Assembly: GCF_018070025.1 (NCBI RefSeq) | Contig: NZ_JAGPYQ010000002.1 | Location: 1,302,001 to 1,366,000, forward strand | Reading direction: 5' to 3' | DNA: 64,000 bases | DNA from: Streptomyces liliiviolaceus | GTDB taxonomy: Bacteria > Actinomycetota > Actinomycetes > Streptomycetales > Streptomycetaceae | Part shown: positions 36,899 to 45,858 of the stretch, piece by piece | How the letters are laid out: the number at the start of each line of letters is the position of its first letter | Position numbering within the stretch: position 1 is the first letter of the stretch | Translations under genes and position numbers: made by a program | The notes under the pieces: model-generated | Databases searched by the model: none | What the model saw: only the letters and a program-made list of their open reading frames with translations | Told to the model about the DNA's origin: nothing

Positions 36899-37531
36899 TC
36901 AGTCGGCGGGGATTCGGTCGGCGGGGATTCGGTCGGCGGGCGCGCGAAGCACCACGACGGTCGCGGCGAAGGCGAGCGGGCCCGGCAGCAGCGGGACCAG
37001 CAGCGGGATGGACCAGGCGATGACCACCGCCAGCAGCACGGCCCCGGTGAGCAGGAGGCTGCCGCGCGGGTCGGCCACCGAGCGGACCAACCCCTCGCGG
37101 ACGGAGAGGCGGTGCGGGGCGTCCAGCGCTCCGGCCCGCAGCACCACGACCGCGGCCCCCAGGACGAACAGGGCCAGGGCGGGTGCCACGACCCGCGCCC
37201 CGGGCAGCGCGCTGCGCGCGAGGGCGGCGTCGACGGTCACCACCGCGGCGAGCAGCGGCAGCGTCAGTCCGGCGAGCAGAGTGCGCACGGACACGTGGGC
37301 ACGGACCTCTCGGAGGTAGCCGCCGAACGTCGCAGGGGTTCCCTCGCCCGCCGCCGTGCGCAGGGTCGCCGACGCGGCGGCGAACGCGGCCGGAGCGGTG
37401 ACCACCGGCAGACAGGCGATGCTGGTCAGCAGGGAGATGTACAGCATGTCGGCGAAGAGGGAGAAGCCGGAGCCGAACACCTCGCCCGGTTCCCTGTGCG
37501 CGCGGCGGGCCGCGACGGGTGTGTGCGTCAT
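36899..37531 (-). CDS. YesL-like (DUF624) membrane protein
   Basis: 210 residues with about five hydrophobic segments. The N-terminal pattern EVFGSGFSLFADMLYISLLTS and the sugar-ABC context match YesL (DUF624), a family found beside carbohydrate importers with unknown role. The C-terminus ends in PADRIPADRIPAD, made by a 15-bp tandem repeat at 36901-36941. It follows the second permease by 6 bp and precedes the GH2 gene. Confidence 0.8.
   Translation of the reverse strand: MTHTPVAARRAHREPGEVFGSGFSLFADMLYISLLTSIACLPVVTAPAAFAAASATLRTAAGEGTPATFGGYLREVRAHVSVRTLLAGLTLPLLAAVVTVDAALARSALPGARVVAPALALFVLGAAVVVLRAGALDAPHRLSVREGLVRSVADPRGSLLLTGAVLLAVVIAWSIPLLVPLLPGPLAFAATVVVLRAPADRIPADRIPAD
36901..36941. 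repeat. 15-bp tandem repeat at the 3' end of the YesL-like gene
   Basis: GTCGGCGGGGATTCG occurs nearly three times in a row, translated on the other strand as repeated RIPAD at the protein's C-terminus. Confidence 0.8.
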
Positions 37532-37537
37532 ACCGGT

Positions 37538-38401
37538 TCAGCCCTTCAGTCCGGAGGTGGCCATGCCCTGTACGAGGTAGCGCTGGAAGACGAAGAAGAA
37601 CAGCACGATCGGCAGCACGGAGATGACGGACATGGCGAACATGGGCCCGTACGCCGAGGTGCTGTTCTGGTCGACGAAACTCCGCAGCGCCAGGGTGATG
37701 GTGAACTTCTCCGGTGCGAAGAGGTAGATCATCTGCGTGAAGAAGTCGTTCCACGTCCAGATGAACGTGAAGATGGCCGTGGTGATCAGCGCGGGCCGGC
37801 TCAGCGGCAGCGTGATCGACCAGTAGGTGCGGAAGGGGCCGCAGCCGTCCATCCGCGCGGACTCCTCCAGCTCGCGCGGCAGTCCGCGCATGAACTGCAC
37901 CATGAGGAAGACGAAGAACGCCTCCGTGGCGAGGAACTTCGGCAGGATCAACGGCCAGTAGGTGTCCACCAGGCCCAGCTGGTTGAACATGATGTACTGC
38001 GGGATCAGCACGACGTGGTGCGGCAGCATCAGCGTCGCCACCATGAAGGCGAACATCCCCGTGCGCATACGGAACCGCAGGCGGGCGAAGGCGTAGGCGG
38101 CCAGCGAGCAGGACAGCACGTTGCCGAGGACGGCGCCGCCCGCGATCAGCAGGGTGTTGCCGAGCAGCCGGCCCACGGTGACGCCGGCGACGCCGTCCAG
38201 GGCGGTCGTGTAGTTCGACCACTCCAGGTGGCTGGGCCACAGGTTGAGGCTGGTCAGCACCTCGTCGGCCGGTTTCAGCGACGTGGCCAGCAGCCAGACC
38301 AGCGGGTACAGCAGCAGGAGCAGGCAGATGGCGGCGACCGAGTGCGGCAGCCACCGTTTCGTGGCGATGCCCGCGGTGCGAGCGGAGTTCACCGAGCTCA
38401 C
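37538..38401 (-). CDS. carbohydrate ABC transporter permease, MalG-like
   Basis: 287 residues from a GTG at 38401 (GAGGAGGG upstream) overlapping the MalF-like stop by 4 bases. Six membrane helices, and the EAA loop ELEESARMDGCGPFRTYWSI with the conserved Gly and LPLSRPAL. With the MalF-like protein it forms the channel of an oligosaccharide importer (CUT1 type). Confidence 0.92.
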   Translation of the reverse strand: MSSVNSARTAGIATKRWLPHSVAAICLLLLLYPLVWLLATSLKPADEVLTSLNLWPSHLEWSNYTTALDGVAGVTVGRLLGNTLLIAGGAVLGNVLSCSLAAYAFARLRFRMRTGMFAFMVATLMLPHHVVLIPQYIMFNQLGLVDTYWPLILPKFLATEAFFVFLMVQFMRGLPRELEESARMDGCGPFRTYWSITLPLSRPALITTAIFTFIWTWNDFFTQMIYLFAPEKFTITLALRSFVDQNSTSAYGPMFAMSVISVLPIVLFFFVFQRYLVQGMATSGLKG

Positions 38402-39366
38402 CGTCCCTCCTCGTCCGCGTAGAAGACCCAGGTCCGGGAGGTCCGGAAGAGGATCAGGGTGATGACGCCGATGGCGATCAGCAGCAGCCAGGCCATCGCC
38501 GCGGCGTAGCCCATGTGCGAGGCGGTGAAGCCCCGTTCGTACAGGTAGAGCGTGTAGAACATCGTCGAGTCGGCGGGGCCGCCGTTGCCGCCGCTGATGG
38601 CGAAGGCCGGGGTGAAGACCTGGAAGGAGTTGATGATCTCCAGCACCAGGTTGAAGAACACCACCGGGGACAGCATCGGCAGCGTCACGGAGAGGAACTG
38701 CCGCCAGCGGCCCGCGCCGTCGAGGGCCGCCGCCTCGTACAGGTCGGACGGGATCTGCTGGAGGCCGGCGAGGAAGATGACCATCGGCGCACCGAACTGC
38801 CACACCGTCAGCAGGACGACCGCGTACACCGCGAGGTCGGGGTTGCCGACCCAGCCGCCGGTGTCGATGCCGAACCAGCTCAGGGCGCCCGCGACCGAGC
38901 CGCCGTCGTTGAAGAGCGCCTTCCACACCAGCGCGATGGTCATGCTCGCGCCGAGCAGGGAGGGCGCGTAAAAGGCGGAGCGGTAGAAGGCCCGGCCCCG
39001 GCCGAGGCTCTTCAGCAGCATCGCCACACCCAGCGCGAGTGCCAGCTTCAGCGGGACGGCGACCACCACGTACAGCAGGGTGGTGCCGACCGACCGCCAG
39101 TAGCGGGGGTCGTCGAAGAGCATCTCCGAGTAGTTGCGCAGACCGATCCACCGGGGTGCGTCGAACAGGTTGTAGTCCGTGAACGACAGGTACAGCGAGG
39201 CGGCCATCGGGACCAGCGTCAACACGCCCGCGCCGATCAGCCACGGCGACAGGAACACGTAGGCCGGCCACTGCTTCTCGCGGACCCCGCGCCGCTTGCG
39301 CGCCGGCCGTCGTGTCTGCGTCGGGTCCTCGGCGGGCGCGGGCGCCCTGGTAGACACCGTGCTCAT
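38398..39366 (-). CDS. carbohydrate ABC transporter permease, MalF-like
   Basis: 322 residues, about six helices after a basic N-terminus (RRPARKRRGVREKQW). The EAA loop is DLYEAAALDGAGRWRQFLSV followed by TLPMLSPV. The ATG overlaps the binding-protein stop (ATGA). It pairs with the MalG-like protein. No ATPase gene is in the operon; CUT1 importers in Streptomyces commonly share the MsiK ATPase encoded elsewhere. Confidence 0.92.
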   Translation of the reverse strand: MSTVSTRAPAPAEDPTQTRRPARKRRGVREKQWPAYVFLSPWLIGAGVLTLVPMAASLYLSFTDYNLFDAPRWIGLRNYSEMLFDDPRYWRSVGTTLLYVVVAVPLKLALALGVAMLLKSLGRGRAFYRSAFYAPSLLGASMTIALVWKALFNDGGSVAGALSWFGIDTGGWVGNPDLAVYAVVLLTVWQFGAPMVIFLAGLQQIPSDLYEAAALDGAGRWRQFLSVTLPMLSPVVFFNLVLEIINSFQVFTPAFAISGGNGGPADSTMFYTLYLYERGFTASHMGYAAAMAWLLLIAIGVITLILFRTSRTWVFYADEEGR

Positions 39367-40697
39367 GGCCTCAGCTCCCGGTTGGCCTCGTCGATGAGTT
39401 CACGCGCGGCCTGGCGGGGGGTGGCCAGGTCGTAGATCACGCGCTGGTAGTTGCGGGTGAAGGCGGACTGGATCGGCACGTCGCCGCGCGGGGGCGCCGT
39501 CGGCGGCGCGGCCAGGCCGTACTTCTCCATCGTCTGCGAGTACTCGTAGATCTCCCGCTCCGGCCCCTTGAGGGTCTTGGCGATCCGGGCGGCGATCTCA
39601 CGGTTGGGTGGGGTGGACCGGGAGAAGCCCAGGATGTCGCCCGCCCGTACGTCGTTGAGGAGGAAGTCGACCAGCCGGGCCGCCTCCTCGGGGTGCGGAG
39701 TGCCGGCCCCGATACCCAGGAGCATCGAGGGCTTGAAGTACGAGCCCGCGCGGCCGTCGGTCGTGGGGACCGGCCCGTAGTGGACGCTGTCCCCGAGGAG
39801 ACCGACGTAGCCGGGGAACGGCGCGTCCCAGGTGAAGTCGGAGGCCGCCAGCCCACGGCCCATCGGGCTGGTCTCGATGCTGCTGGCCTGCACGGTGTCC
39901 CGGGCGGCGGCGACCGCGCCGTCCGCGCGGAGGTCGTTGCAGAACGTCCAGAACGCGGTCAGGTCGTCCTCGGTGAAGCCGAGCTCGGTCTGGCTCCGGT
40001 AGAGCCGTCCGCCGCGCCCGCGCAGCCACACCTCGAAGACGTCCTCGTTGGGGCCGCCGTCGTTGGCCCCGGTGAAGGGCCGCCCGTCCGGTGACTTCCG
40101 CTTCAGATCGGCGATGCGGCGGTTGGCGTCCGCCCACTCCTCCCAGGTCCAGCCGGGCCGGGGTGCCCGGATGCCGGCCTTGCGGTAGAGGGCGGCGTCG
40201 TAGGCGTAGCCGGTGATGCCGCGGCCCATCGGCAGGGCGTACTGCCGGTCCTCGTACGTTCCCGTGCGGACGAGTCCCTCGTCCATGGCGGAGGTGCGGA
40301 TCGTGCCGGCGCTCACGGCCTCGTCGAGCCGCAGCAGCGCGCCGCCGCCGGAGTACTGGGAGATCTGCCGGTAGTCGAGCTGGGCCACGTCGGGGATGCC
40401 GCCGCCCGCCGCCTGTGTGGCGAGCTTCTGCATGTAGGCGCCGAAGTCACCGTTCGAGGTGCGGACGGTGATGCCGGGATTCTCCTTCTCGAAGAGCCGG
40501 ACGGCGTTCTCGGTACGGGAGGCACGGTCGTCGTTGCCCCACCAGGTGAACGTGAGAGTGACGCCGCCCGACGACCCGCCGGAGGCCGAGCAGCCGGAGA
40601 GCGTGGAGGTCAGGGCGGTGCCGACGCCGGCGGCCGCGGCGGTCAGCAGTGTGCGGCGGCTCGGGGACCGGAGTCGGGCGTGAGGGGGTTCGCGCAT
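39363..40697 (-). CDS. extracellular sugar-binding lipoprotein (SBP_bac_1)
   Basis: 444 residues from the ATG at 40697. The signal sequence has a twin-arginine-like SRRTLL and lipobox LSGC. The body is an oligosaccharide-binding protein: LTFTWWGNDDRASRTENAV, IPDVAQLDYRQISQY, and TPHPEEAARLVDFLLND near the C-terminus. Ligand is an unknown sugar, to be hydrolysed inside by the GH2 enzyme. Confidence 0.9.
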   Translation of the reverse strand: MREPPHARLRSPSRRTLLTAAAAGVGTALTSTLSGCSASGGSSGGVTLTFTWWGNDDRASRTENAVRLFEKENPGITVRTSNGDFGAYMQKLATQAAGGGIPDVAQLDYRQISQYSGGGALLRLDEAVSAGTIRTSAMDEGLVRTGTYEDRQYALPMGRGITGYAYDAALYRKAGIRAPRPGWTWEEWADANRRIADLKRKSPDGRPFTGANDGGPNEDVFEVWLRGRGGRLYRSQTELGFTEDDLTAFWTFCNDLRADGAVAAARDTVQASSIETSPMGRGLAASDFTWDAPFPGYVGLLGDSVHYGPVPTTDGRAGSYFKPSMLLGIGAGTPHPEEAARLVDFLLNDVRAGDILGFSRSTPPNREIAARIAKTLKGPEREIYEYSQTMEKYGLAAPPTAPPRGDVPIQSAFTRNYQRVIYDLATPRQAARELIDEANRELRP

Positions 40698-40791
40698 GGG
40701 AGGGCGACCTTCCGCGGAAGTCTCGGAGTGGGAGGGAGGAGGCGGCGCCGGACGGCTCACGGGCGTGTGCGCGACACGGGCCGGGGGCGGC

Positions 40792-41517
40792 TCAGATGCC
40801 GGGGTAGACGTCCAGTCGGCCGCACATGCCGAACCGGCCGCGGGCGCTCGGTCCGGTCGCGGCGACACGCGCCTCGGCGAGATACCGGCCGTCCTGCCCG
40901 CGCAGGGCGTTCAGCTGGTCCTGCGTGGCACTCGCGGCGGCGTGCGCGCCGGCGCGCCAGCGTTCCTCCCAGGCGTCCAGCCGGGGCCGCACCAGCGCCG
41001 CGGCCGACCGCAGGAAGGCCGCCAGCGGCTCGGGGTCGCCGGCCGCCGTGCTCTCGCGCAGTTCGTGGAAGCGCCGGGTGGCCAGGTCGCGGCGGGCACG
41101 GGCGGCCTGCGCCTGGACGGCTTCGGGCTCGTCGGCGGGAATGCGGACCGCGTCGGCGTACGTCGCCGGGTCGGTGAGGAACTCCTGCGGCAGGGTGAGG
41201 ACCGCGTCGCCGGCCTCCGGCAGTCCGCTGTTCTGCATGACGACGGTGATCTCCAGACCGCCCTCGTTGACCAGCCGGTGGATCGTGCCGGGGGTGAACC
41301 AGGCGACGACCCCCGGTTCCAGGGGCGTCTCCCGGTAGCCGGAGACGGTCAGTGTCTGCACGGCGCCGTGGCCGGCCGTGACCACGTACCCCTCGCTGCA
41401 CGTCAGGTGCAGGTGCGGGGTGCCGCCGCCGGGCAGGCCGTCGACGGTGGGCCAGTCGTACACGCGCAGCCGGGACACGCCGACCGCAGCCGGGAACCCG
41501 TCGTGGAGCGCGCTCAC
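40792..41517 (-). CDS. cupin-domain protein
   Basis: 241 residues, GTG start overlapping the DUF6807 gene stop (GTGA). Cupin motif 1 is HLHLTCSEGYVVTAGHG and motif 2 is AWFTPGTIHRLVNEGG, giving His and Glu metal ligands. The second half is helical with no recognised domain. In this operon it could be a sugar isomerase-like or sensor protein; no reaction can be assigned. Confidence 0.78.
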   Translation of the reverse strand: MSALHDGFPAAVGVSRLRVYDWPTVDGLPGGGTPHLHLTCSEGYVVTAGHGAVQTLTVSGYRETPLEPGVVAWFTPGTIHRLVNEGGLEITVVMQNSGLPEAGDAVLTLPQEFLTDPATYADAVRIPADEPEAVQAQAARARRDLATRRFHELRESTAAGDPEPLAAFLRSAAALVRPRLDAWEERWRAGAHAAASATQDQLNALRGQDGRYLAEARVAATGPSARGRFGMCGRLDVYPGI

Positions 41518-42437
41518 CAGGTACGCCCCGAGACGTGGGCGGCGACCCGTTGCCGGTCCCAGGCACCGTCCGCGATGTGCACGCGGTAGCCGCGGGTGAG
41601 GGTGTCGCCGGGTTCGAGGACCAGTTCCTCGTGGAAGGCCAGGGACGGGGCCACGGCGGCGAAGGGGTCGCTGCGGACGAACCAGTGCGCCGGGTGCGTC
41701 CCCTTCTCGCCGGCGTGGTCGTTGCCCGGAGCGTGTTCGAAGACCAGGGTGGCGTGGCCGTCGCGTCCGTCGTGCTCGCCCACGTAGGCCAGCCAGGGTG
41801 CCTGACTGCCCATCAGGTCGCCGCCGTCCGCCTCGGAGGTGAAGACGCGGCCGTCGCGGAAGGCGCGCGGGCCGCGCCAGAACAGCCCGGTGTATCCGGC
41901 GGCCGGGCGGCCGTGGGTGGTGGGGCTGCCGAACCGCAGCGGTTCGGCACGCCGGTTGGTCACCGACGACGTCCAGGTCAGCGACCAGCTGCCGGTCTCC
42001 GGATCGACGTCGCCGGCCTCGACGCGGCGTTCCTCCTCGGCCCACAGCTCGCCGTCGTGCGGGTGCCAGGTGAGCCGTTCGGCGATGACGGCACGGGATG
42101 CGGTGGCGGACACCTCGTCGAAGGCGGTGTGGGCCATCGAGCCGACGCGGTCGGGCAGTTCGAGGTAGCCGTCGCCGTGGACGTAGGTGTTGCCGCCCCA
42201 CAGGTTCTGCCCCGACAGGTGGGAGGCCGTCAGCTGCAGGCCCTTGTGCCACCGGTGGTCGTTGGGTCGGTAGTCGGTGACCACGGCACCGGAGAGGGTC
42301 CGCAGCGGATGCAGGTACGGCTTGGGCGCCTCCCAGGCGGCCTCGGGACGGTAGACGTACGCGAGGAGTTCGGTCCCGGTGGCCTCGTGCGCCACGGTGA
42401 TGCGGTCTCCGTGGGCGTGGGTCAGGGTCAGTGACAT
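41514..42437 (-). CDS. DUF6807 (PmoA-like) family protein
   Basis: 307 residues from the ATG at 42437, 10 bases inside the Gfo/Idh gene. The pattern TELLAYVYRPEAAWEAPKPY, LHPLRTLSGAVVTDYRPNDH and WHKGL with HWFVR near the C-terminus fits DUF6807, often labelled PmoA-like although unrelated in function to methane oxidation. The family is found beside Gfo/Idh oxidoreductases and sugar importers. It is probably a beta-sandwich enzyme of sugar catabolism (inference). Confidence 0.8.
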   Translation of the reverse strand: MSLTLTHAHGDRITVAHEATGTELLAYVYRPEAAWEAPKPYLHPLRTLSGAVVTDYRPNDHRWHKGLQLTASHLSGQNLWGGNTYVHGDGYLELPDRVGSMAHTAFDEVSATASRAVIAERLTWHPHDGELWAEEERRVEAGDVDPETGSWSLTWTSSVTNRRAEPLRFGSPTTHGRPAAGYTGLFWRGPRAFRDGRVFTSEADGGDLMGSQAPWLAYVGEHDGRDGHATLVFEHAPGNDHAGEKGTHPAHWFVRSDPFAAVAPSLAFHEELVLEPGDTLTRGYRVHIADGAWDRQRVAAHVSGRTW

Positions 42438-43576
42438 GTGCGCTTCTCTTCCTCGCTGGGGGTGGCCGGCGCCCAGCCCGGGGCTCCGCCGTGCAGTTCG
42501 GTGTAGTAGGGGTCGCCCGGGCCGATCTCGCCCGCGCGGACCGTGGTGTCGGTGAACGCCGACTTGTAGAGCGCGCTGATGAACTCCAGCGTCTGCCGCC
42601 CGCCGGGCCCGCTCGTGGCGTGGCGCCGTCCGGCCCTGATGTCGGCGACCAGCGTGCGCAGTTGGGCGAGGTGGGAGCTCGGCTCGTCGGCGCCGAAGTC
42701 GCGCCAGGCCGCCACGGTCTCCTCGGCGACCCCGGGTGCCGGGGTGATGCGCCAGTCCGCGTTGCGGTAGCCGTACAGATGCGTCAGCTCGATCGTGGCG
42801 CGCTCGCAGTCGATGCGGATCCGGCTGACCTCGTCGGGGCTCAGCACGCTGTTGACGACCGTGGCCACCGCGCCGTCGGCGAAGCGGATCTGCGCGGTGG
42901 AGACGTCCTCGGTCTCCACGTCGTGCACGAGCCGGGCCGCCATGCCGCGCACCTCGCTCCACGGCCCCATGAGGTCCAGCAGCAGGTCCGTCTGGTGGAT
43001 GCCGTGGCCCATGGCGGGTCCGCCGCCCTCGGTGGCCCAGCGGCCGCGCCACGGTACGGCGTAGTAGGCGCTGTCCCGGTACCAGGTGGTCTGGCAGTGG
43101 GCCACCAGCGGCCTGCCGAACGCGCCCTCGCGCAGCAGGCGCCGGATGTGGCGGGCGCCGGAGCCGAAGCGGTGCTGGAAGACGATCGAGGCGTACGGGT
43201 CGCCGTCCCCGCCCCGCCCGGCCGCCTCGACGGCGTCGTAGTCGGCGAGCGACGGGCACGGCGGCTTCTCGCACCACACCCAGGCGCCGGCCCGCAGCGC
43301 GGCCACCGCCTGCTCCCGGTGCACGGCGGGTGGTGTGCAGAGCACGACCAGGTCCGGGGCGACCTCGGCGAGCATCGCGTCGAGATCGGTGGACGCGTAC
43401 GGGATGCCGGCCGTGGCGGCGAGGCCGCGGACGGCGCTCTCCTCGATGTCGACCGCGGCGACGACGTCCACCTCGCCCTCGGCGGCGAGCGTCTGCAACG
43501 CGGGCAGGTGGCTGCCGCGGGCGATACCCCCGGTACCGACCACGGCGGTGCGCAGCGGGGTGGTGGAGCGAGACAT
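42428..43576 (-). CDS. Gfo/Idh/MocA-family oxidoreductase
   Basis: 382 residues. N-terminal Rossmann motif AVVGTGGIARGSHLPAL, then LVVLCTPPAVH and the family signature WCEKPPCPSLADYDAV with the catalytic Lys. The C-terminal domain holds HGIHQTDLLLDLMG, with His at the usual active-site position. It would oxidise or reduce a sugar or inositol derivative with NAD(P). It is the first gene of the oligosaccharide operon, divergent from the LacI regulator. Confidence 0.9.
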   Translation of the reverse strand: MSRSTTPLRTAVVGTGGIARGSHLPALQTLAAEGEVDVVAAVDIEESAVRGLAATAGIPYASTDLDAMLAEVAPDLVVLCTPPAVHREQAVAALRAGAWVWCEKPPCPSLADYDAVEAAGRGGDGDPYASIVFQHRFGSGARHIRRLLREGAFGRPLVAHCQTTWYRDSAYYAVPWRGRWATEGGGPAMGHGIHQTDLLLDLMGPWSEVRGMAARLVHDVETEDVSTAQIRFADGAVATVVNSVLSPDEVSRIRIDCERATIELTHLYGYRNADWRITPAPGVAEETVAAWRDFGADEPSSHLAQLRTLVADIRAGRRHATSGPGGRQTLEFISALYKSAFTDTTVRAGEIGPGDPYYTELHGGAPGWAPATPSEEEKRTCH

Positions 43577-43665
43577 GAAGGCCCTCTCGTGGTGCGGCCG
43601 ACCGTGGCCCGTGCACCCTCGCGAGCGGCTCGTCCGCGGGGCCCCACAGTGTCGGCGAAAACGCC

Positions 43666-43677
43666 GTAAGCGCTTTC
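43666..43677. promoter_or_regulatory. probable LacI-family operator (GTAAGCGCTTTC)
   Basis: The palindrome AAGCGCTT with flanks matches the usual LacI/GalR operator form (central CG, AA/TT flanks). It lies in the 234-bp region between the divergent Gfo/Idh and LacI genes. Confidence 0.65.
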
Positions 43678-43810
43678 TGTTCCAACGTTGTACCTGCCGT
43701 GTAACTTCGTGGTCAACCCCGTGTACGCACATGATCCGAAGCTTCCAATACACTTGGAGCACCTCAAGAAGGCCCGTAAAACAGGGCAAAAAGGCAATGG
43801 GAGACGGTTG

Positions 43811-44854
43811 ATGACGGCAGTGACGCTCAAGGACGTGGCAGCGCGCGCAGGAGTGTCCATCAAGACCGTGTCCAACGTCGTACGTGGGATTCCGCGGGCC
43901 TCGGAAGCCACCCGGGAGCGGGTGCTGCGCGCCGTGGAGGAGCTCGGCTACCGCCCCAACGCCTCGGCGAGGCAGCTGCGCACCGGGCGCAGCGGACTGA
44001 TCGGCCTGTCCGTCCCCGATCTCGCGATGCCGTACTTCGCGGAACTCGCCCAGCACGTCCGGGCCGAGGCGGCCGGGATCGGACTCACCGTCCTCATCGA
44101 GGAGACCCTCGGTGACGCGTCGGAGGAACTGCGCCTGCTGACCGGCACCGGAGCCGCGCTCCTGGACGGGGTGATCCTCTCGCCCCTGCACGCCTCGCTC
44201 GACGCGCTGGCGTCCGTCGCGGACACGTTTCCCGTGGTGCTCCTGGGCGAGCGCAGTTACGCGAGCGAGCAGGTCACCGCCGACCACGTACTGATCGACA
44301 ACGTGGCCGCGGCGCGGGACGTCACCGCGCACCTGGCCGGACTGGGCCGCACGCGCATCGCGGCCATCGGGGTCAAGACGCAGTCGGCCGCGACCAGCGC
44401 ACAGCGGCTCGAAGGCTACCAACAGGCGCTGTACGAGGCCGGTCTGCGCTTCGACCCCCGACTGGCGCCGCCGGTGGAGGAGTTCGACCGCCGCAACGGC
44501 CTGCTGGTCACCCGCGCGCTCCTCGGCCTGCCGCCGAACGTCCGCCCGGACGCGATCTTCTGCTTCAGCGACATCATGGCGGTGGGGGCGCAGCGGGCCC
44601 TGCACGAGGCGGGGGTGAGCATCCCGTCGGAGGTCGCCGTGGCGGGCATCGACGGTTCCGAGGAGGCGCTCTACAGCACGCCGTCCCTCACCACCGTCAT
44701 GCCGGACAAGGCGGTGATCGCCGCGCTGGCGGTGAAATCGCTGGCCGCACGGATCGGTTCGGCGGAGCCACTGCCGTTCGAGGTCCACCGGGCCCCGCAC
44801 CGGCTGGTGGTCCGGGAGTCCACGGAGGGGGTGCGGCGGCAGTTGGCGGTCTGA
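43811..44854 (+). CDS. LacI-family transcriptional regulator
   Basis: 347 residues from the ATG at 43811 (GGGAG upstream). The LacI helix-turn-helix TLKDVAARAGVSIKTVSNVV and hinge RPNASARQLRTGRSG are followed by a periplasmic-binding-protein-like sensor domain (ICFSDIMAVGAQRAL-type segment: IFCFSDIMAVGAQRA). It probably represses the divergent oligosaccharide operon via the AAGCGCTT site and is released by a sugar derived from the imported compound. Confidence 0.92.
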   Translation: MTAVTLKDVAARAGVSIKTVSNVVRGIPRASEATRERVLRAVEELGYRPNASARQLRTGRSGLIGLSVPDLAMPYFAELAQHVRAEAAGIGLTVLIEETLGDASEELRLLTGTGAALLDGVILSPLHASLDALASVADTFPVVLLGERSYASEQVTADHVLIDNVAAARDVTAHLAGLGRTRIAAIGVKTQSAATSAQRLEGYQQALYEAGLRFDPRLAPPVEEFDRRNGLLVTRALLGLPPNVRPDAIFCFSDIMAVGAQRALHEAGVSIPSEVAVAGIDGSEEALYSTPSLTTVMPDKAVIAALAVKSLAARIGSAEPLPFEVHRAPHRLVVRESTEGVRRQLAV

Positions 44855-44870
44855 GAGGTCTCGACCCTCC

Positions 44871-45710
44871 CTACGCCGGGCCGGGCAGCCGGTCGAGGCG
44901 ATCACGGTGGGCCGGCGTCAGGTGAAGTCGTTGCGCTGCGAGGTTCTCATCCAGGTGGTCGATCCGGGCGGTACCCGGGATGGGGACGATGACCGGCGAG
45001 CGGCCGAGGAGCCATGCGAGCGCGACCTGTGTGGACGTGGCGCCGAGCTCGTCCGCCACGGCGGCGACCTCGGCCCTCGCCCCCGATTCTCCCCAGGCGA
45101 CGGTGCGCCAGGGCAGGAACGCGATCCCTGCCGCCTCACAGGCCGCGAGCACGGGCTCATGCTCGCGGTCCAGCACGTTGTAGCGGTTCTGCACACTCGC
45201 GACGTCGACGATCCGCCGTGCCTGACGGAGTTCCTCGACGGTGACCTCGGACAGCCCGATCCGGCCGACCTTGCCTTCGGTGCGCAGTTCCCGCAGCGTG
45301 CCGAGCTGGTCGGCGAGCGGTGTCTGCGGATCGATCCGGTGCAGCTGAAGCAGCTCGATCCGCTCCACGCGCAGTCGGCGCAGTGCCTGGTCGACCTGAT
45401 CGCGCAGCACACTCGGACGCCCGTCGAGCCTCCACTCGCCCGAGGGGCCCGACCGGGCGACGCCGACCTTCGTGGTGATCAGCAGCTCGGCCGGGTAGGG
45501 GTGAAGGGCCTCGGCCAGGAGCTCCTCGTTCGCTCCCCCGCCGTACAGATGGGCGGTGTCGATCAGCGTGACGCCCAGCTCGACGGCCCGCCGGACGACG
45601 GCGAGAGAGCGCCGACGGGCCGGGCCCGGTTCCGTCGGCAGGTGCATGGCCCCGAACCCGAGCCGGCTCACTCTCAGATCCTCGCCGATACGAATCTCAG
45701 TCGATGTCAT
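44871..45710 (-). CDS. aldo/keto reductase
   Basis: 279 residues. Tetrad: Asp and Tyr in LIDTAHLYGGG, Lys in LITTKVGVA, His in LLQLHRID. C-terminal IVPIPGTARIDHLDENLAA binds the cofactor. GGAGGAGG precedes the ATG. It ends 16 bp from the stop of the convergent LacI gene. Substrate unknown; this group resembles YdbC-type aldo/keto reductases. Confidence 0.88.
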   Translation of the reverse strand: MTSTEIRIGEDLRVSRLGFGAMHLPTEPGPARRRSLAVVRRAVELGVTLIDTAHLYGGGANEELLAEALHPYPAELLITTKVGVARSGPSGEWRLDGRPSVLRDQVDQALRRLRVERIELLQLHRIDPQTPLADQLGTLRELRTEGKVGRIGLSEVTVEELRQARRIVDVASVQNRYNVLDREHEPVLAACEAAGIAFLPWRTVAWGESGARAEVAAVADELGATSTQVALAWLLGRSPVIVPIPGTARIDHLDENLAAQRLHLTPAHRDRLDRLPGPA

Positions 45711-45858
45711 GCGCTGCCTCCTCCCCCTTCGATCAGGGCGGAACACCCACGGTGCCGTCGGCGACGACATCAGCCGGGAGAGACGGGGGCGGCCCGACAC
45801 CGGCCTCGTGGACACCGCTTTGCCGGAACGGCAACAACAGTGGTGTGAGCGGGACGCG

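Noticed and set aside
35052..38354. A 1100-codon open frame covering the GH2 gene and extending through the YesL-like and permease genes
   Set aside because: Only the part to 36848 has GH2 features. The upstream part is a shadow of the YesL-like and permease genes in another frame, rich in Arg, Pro and His.
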